Positions 12,943 through 15,367 of a DNA stretch of 15,367 nt are shown in pieces; the first letter of the stretch is position 1, and every line of letters begins with the position of its first letter. The position numbers were made by a program, and so were the translations under genes. This stretch comes from Candidatus Methylomirabilota bacterium (lineage in GTDB: Bacteria > Methylomirabilota > Methylomirabilia > Methylomirabilales > CSP1-5): assembly GCA_023249165.1 (NCBI GenBank), contig JAHFDE010000037.1, positions 1-15,367 on the forward strand, written 5' to 3'. The notes under the pieces were generated by a model, which was not told the DNA's origin, did no database searches, and worked only from the letters and a program-made list of their open reading frames with translations.

Positions 12943-14448
12943 GTGGATAAGATGCACACCGCGGTTATCTCGCTGGTCACATTCCTCTCCTTGCTTCTAG
13001 GCCCCGATCCTGCACGGGGCCAGACCGTCGTGGTGGGTTCTAAGCATTTCAATGAGGGGTACATCTTGGCCGAGATCAGCGCGCAACTCCTCGAGGATCG
13101 AGGGTTCCGGGTCGAGCGAAAGTTCGGTCTGGGGGGGACACTGGTCTGTTTCGAGGCGCTGAGAAATGGCGAGATCGGCCTCTACCCGGAATATTCCGGG
13201 ACACTCGAACAGGCGATCCTCAAATTGCCCCATCGGGTCTCCCACAGGGAACTCCGGGAGATCCTCAAGCGTCGGTTTGACCTGGACCTGCTGGAGTCCT
13301 TCGGATTCAGCAACACCTATGCGATCGCGGTGAGCAGACGCCTCGCGCGGGTGCGGGGGTTGAAGACGATCAGCGACCTGGCCAAATTCTCGAACCTTCG
13401 TTTCGGCTTCAGCCACGAGTTTCTCAATCGCCAGGATGGTTGGCCCGGGCTGGCGCGGACGTACGGACTCCCCGCGCGGCCCGTGGGGATCGAACACGGG
13501 CTGGCCTATCACGCGATCCGAGAAGACAGGCTCGACGTCACGGATGTCTACTCCACGGATGGCGACATCAAGAAGTTCGATCTCGTCCTCTTAGAAGATG
13601 ACCGGCGCTACTTTCCTGAATACCTGGCGGCACTCCTGGTCCGGGGTGGACTGGATGAGCAGATCAAGCGCATCCTCGGCGAACTCGCGGGCACCATCAC
13701 CGCGGCTGAGATGCAAGGGCTCAATGGGCAGGTCCTCCTCGAGCGAAAGAGCTTTGCCGAGGTCGCCCAGCAATTCTTGCGCGAGGAAGGTCTGCTCCGA
13801 AGTCAAGGACAGGCGCTGTTAGGGAGCAGGTGGGGGACCCTGCTTTTTCGGGCGGCGACCCATGTCGAGCTCACCCTGATCGCCCTCGTCGCGGGTATGG
13901 CGGTGGCGATCCCCGGCGGGATCCTGATCTACCGACTGCGCGCCATCTCGAAGCCGGTCGTTTACCTCGCCGGATTGCTGCAAACCATCCCCTCCATCGC
14001 CCTGCTTGCGTTCATGATTCCCTTTTTCGGCATCGGGGCGAAACCGGCCATCGTAGCCCTGTTTCTCTACGCCCTGCTCCCGATCCTGCGAAACACCGCC
14101 GCAGCGCTCTTTTCGATCGATCCGGTCCTGAAGAGAGTCTCGGTTGGGATGGGACTCACCGCATGGCAGCGCCTGCGGTACGTCGAACTGCCCCTGGCCG
14201 CCCCCACAATCCTGGCCGGCATCAAGACCGCTGCGGTCATCAACATCGGCACGGCCACGTTAGCCGCCTTCATCGGCGCCGGAGGGCTGGGCGAGCCGAT
14301 CGTGACCGGGCTGGCGTTGAACGATACCACCCTGATCCTTGAAGGGGCGGTTCCAGCCGCCCTGCTGGCGATCGTGACCGAATGGGGCTTCGAGGGGCTG
14401 GAAAAGCTGTTGATCCCCAAACACCTCCTGCAGAAGCCCGCCGAATAG
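12943..14448 (+). CDS. Fused betaine-type substrate-binding domain and ABC permease (candidate EgtU-like, domains in reverse order)
   Basis: 501 aa. Residues 1-26 look like a signal peptide or anchor (hydrophobic 8-20, then ARG-Q). About 27-290 is an OpuCC/OsmF-class binding domain with VVVGSKHFNEGYILAE (29-44), FGLGGT (61-66) and GEIGLYPEYSGTLEQA (76-91). About 297-490 is an OpuCB-type permease of five or six helices, with LLQTIPSIALLAFMIPFFGI (345-364), YALLPILRNT (376-385), and the EAA-type loop GMGLTAWQRLRYVELPLAA (402-420) that contacts the ATPase. The two would form one half-transporter per chain, dimerising with the preceding ATPase. In the pneumococcal ergothioneine importer EgtU the permease comes first and the binding domain second; here the order is reversed. 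The start may instead be the ATG at 12952; the GTG at 12943 keeps a Lys before the hydrophobic core. It is the last gene of the egt operon. Confidence 0.92.
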   Translation: MDKMHTAVISLVTFLSLLLGPDPARGQTVVVGSKHFNEGYILAEISAQLLEDRGFRVERKFGLGGTLVCFEALRNGEIGLYPEYSGTLEQAILKLPHRVSHRELREILKRRFDLDLLESFGFSNTYAIAVSRRLARVRGLKTISDLAKFSNLRFGFSHEFLNRQDGWPGLARTYGLPARPVGIEHGLAYHAIREDRLDVTDVYSTDGDIKKFDLVLLEDDRRYFPEYLAALLVRGGLDEQIKRILGELAGTITAAEMQGLNGQVLLERKSFAEVAQQFLREEGLLRSQGQALLGSRWGTLLFRAATHVELTLIALVAGMAVAIPGGILIYRLRAISKPVVYLAGLLQTIPSIALLAFMIPFFGIGAKPAIVALFLYALLPILRNTAAALFSIDPVLKRVSVGMGLTAWQRLRYVELPLAAPTILAGIKTAAVINIGTATLAAFIGAGGLGEPIVTGLALNDTTLILEGAVPAALLAIVTEWGFEGLEKLLIPKHLLQKPAE

Positions 14449-14701
14449 CACTCTGGCTTAGTTACGTTGCTTGTTCTCCTCACACCATTCTGTCGGCCCG
14501 AGCTGCGTAACTGTACAATGAATGCATGTGTGGTAGCATCCCTTGCCAGACGTGAGGGAGCGGGGGACAGCCTCAACTAGGCGTAAGGTCATGATTTGCA
14601 GGGCTAATTGTTGGCGCCTGGCCTTATGGCACACGCCTTGCTCGGCTCCGTAGTGGCTGTCCTCGCTTCATCACGCCTAGGCGGAGAAGTGGAAGGGGAA
14701 G
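14449..14701. other. Intergenic region after the transporter gene, with imperfect inverted repeats
   Basis: About 250 bp without a gene. An imperfect 11-bp stem pairs 14460-14470 with 14502-14512 (one T-T mismatch, one G-U) across a 31-nt loop; it has no U-tract. TACAAT at 14514-14519 resembles a -10 box but lacks a good -35. A perfect palindrome CGCCTAGGCG is at 14674-14683, just before the next gene, and CTAGGCG recurs at 14577-14583. Confidence 0.4.
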
Positions 14702-15367
14702 ATGCTGAGGGAAAGTGGATTTCTGAGACGGCTGCGCAAAGAACTCCCGGTGTGGGTCCAGCAAGGCTGGGTCACGCCGGGGAGCGAACAGCAGATCCTC
14801 GACCATGCCGCCGCTCACCGCGGCCCCGGCGTTCGATACCTCCCCCTGGCATTTTCGATTCTCGGGGTCCTGCTGCTGGGTGCGGGGGTCATCACCTTCT
14901 TTGCCGCCAACTGGAGTGTTATGCCCAAGGTCGCCAAGCTCACCCTGGTCTTCGGCAGCATGGGGCTGGCATACGCAGGGGCGGGCTATGCACTGAAATA
15001 TCGAGAGGCTCCGCAGCTCGGCGAGGCGCTGCTCTTGCTCGGCGTGATCCTCTTCGGCTCCAACATCATGCTGATCGCCCAGATTTACCACATCGACGCC
15101 CACTATCCGAACGGGATCCTGCTATGGGCCCTGGGCGGTATGGCGACGGCCTATCTCATGCACTCGCAGCCAGCCATGATTGCCGGCATCGCGCTCGCCG
15201 TCCTGTGGACCGGGATGGAGACCTTCGGATTCGACCGGAGTTTGCATTGGCCCTTCCTGATCCTATGGGCCTCGTGCCTTCCCGCCATCCATAAGAAGAG
15301 ATGGATGCCCGCCTCACACGTGGCCATGATCGGCCTCCTGCTCTGGAGCTGGTTTACCTTTCAGCAT
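14702..15367 (+). CDS. DUF2157 family membrane protein, C-terminus beyond window
   Basis: Partial: 222 codons to the right edge, frame still open. Residues 1-42 form a cytoplasmic helical segment (ESGFLRRLRKELPVWVQQG, then SEQQILDHAA) that matches the short N-terminal region of DUF2157 proteins. From residue 46 a series of hydrophobic helices begins, with the signature GAGVITFFAANWSVMPKVAK (60-79), LLLGVILFGSNIMLIAQIYH (111-130) and later membrane segments near 140-152, 157-171, 183-194 and 205-220. No enzymatic function is known for this family. The ATG at 14702 has AAGGGGAAG directly upstream. It is 253 bp from the transporter gene and probably a separate transcription unit. Confidence 0.85.
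   Translation, partial: MLRESGFLRRLRKELPVWVQQGWVTPGSEQQILDHAAAHRGPGVRYLPLAFSILGVLLLGAGVITFFAANWSVMPKVAKLTLVFGSMGLAYAGAGYALKYREAPQLGEALLLLGVILFGSNIMLIAQIYHIDAHYPNGILLWALGGMATAYLMHSQPAMIAGIALAVLWTGMETFGFDRSLHWPFLILWASCLPAIHKKRWMPASHVAMIGLLLWSWFTFQH

Noticed and set aside
14608..15294. A 228-codon frame overlapping the DUF2157 gene
   Set aside because: It is rich in Arg, Pro and Gly as expected for an out-of-frame GC-rich reading. The alternative frame starting at 14702 has clear membrane helices and family motifs.
1..15367. CRISPR arrays, tRNA or rRNA genes, insertion sequences, integrases, toxin-antitoxin or phage-defence genes
   Set aside because: None seen on either strand by reading. The window is ordinary chromosome apart from the points listed in findings.

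Overview
This is a GC-rich bacterial chromosome segment with tight operons and many GTG starts. It holds fourteen complete protein genes and two more cut by the window edges. There is no sign of phage, insertion sequence, CRISPR or structural RNA genes. The gene mix (RemA/DUF370, the futalosine menaquinone branch, an EgtB/EgtD pair, ChrA, and NFACT next to YicC) fits an uncultured soil or subsurface lineage such as Methylomirabilota/Rokubacteria. That placement is inference from gene content, not from a marker gene.

Layout. (1) Positions 1-1690, minus strand: a short NFACT-family protein lacking the usual N-terminal domain, followed after about 10 bp by a Ppx/GppA-type phosphatase that runs off the left edge. 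(2) Positions 1764-7610, plus strand: a good sigma-70-like promoter, then a close-packed run yicC-remA-gmk-rpoZ-mobA-mqnX-mqnA-gph. The NFACT-yicC-remA-gmk-rpoZ core matches the order in Bacillus (yloA-yloC-remA-gmk-rpoZ). mobA and two futalosine-pathway genes are appended downstream. (3) Positions 7611-7740: a convergent spacer with a repeat-like composition. (4) Positions 7741-9370, minus strand: chrB-like (C-terminal domain only) then chrA. (5) Positions 9371-9741: a divergent, essentially non-coding spacer. (6) Positions 9742-14448, plus strand: egtD, egtB, a betaine-type ABC ATPase, and a protein fusing a betaine-type substrate-binding domain to its permease. (7) Positions 14449-14701: non-coding. 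(8) Positions 14702-15367: the N-terminal part of a DUF2157 membrane protein cut by the right edge.

How the genes fit together. Region 2 joins RNA turnover, GMP phosphorylation, the RNA polymerase omega subunit, molybdenum cofactor nucleotide attachment and menaquinone synthesis. Region 6 is the most interesting part. EgtD and EgtB carry out the two core steps of ergothioneine synthesis, via hercynine (histidine betaine), and the two genes after them form a complete betaine/osmoprotectant-class ABC importer. Known ergothioneine importers (EgtUV) belong to this class, so I infer a combined ergothioneine or hercynine synthesis-and-transport operon. Its domain order is binding domain first, the reverse of that described for EgtU.
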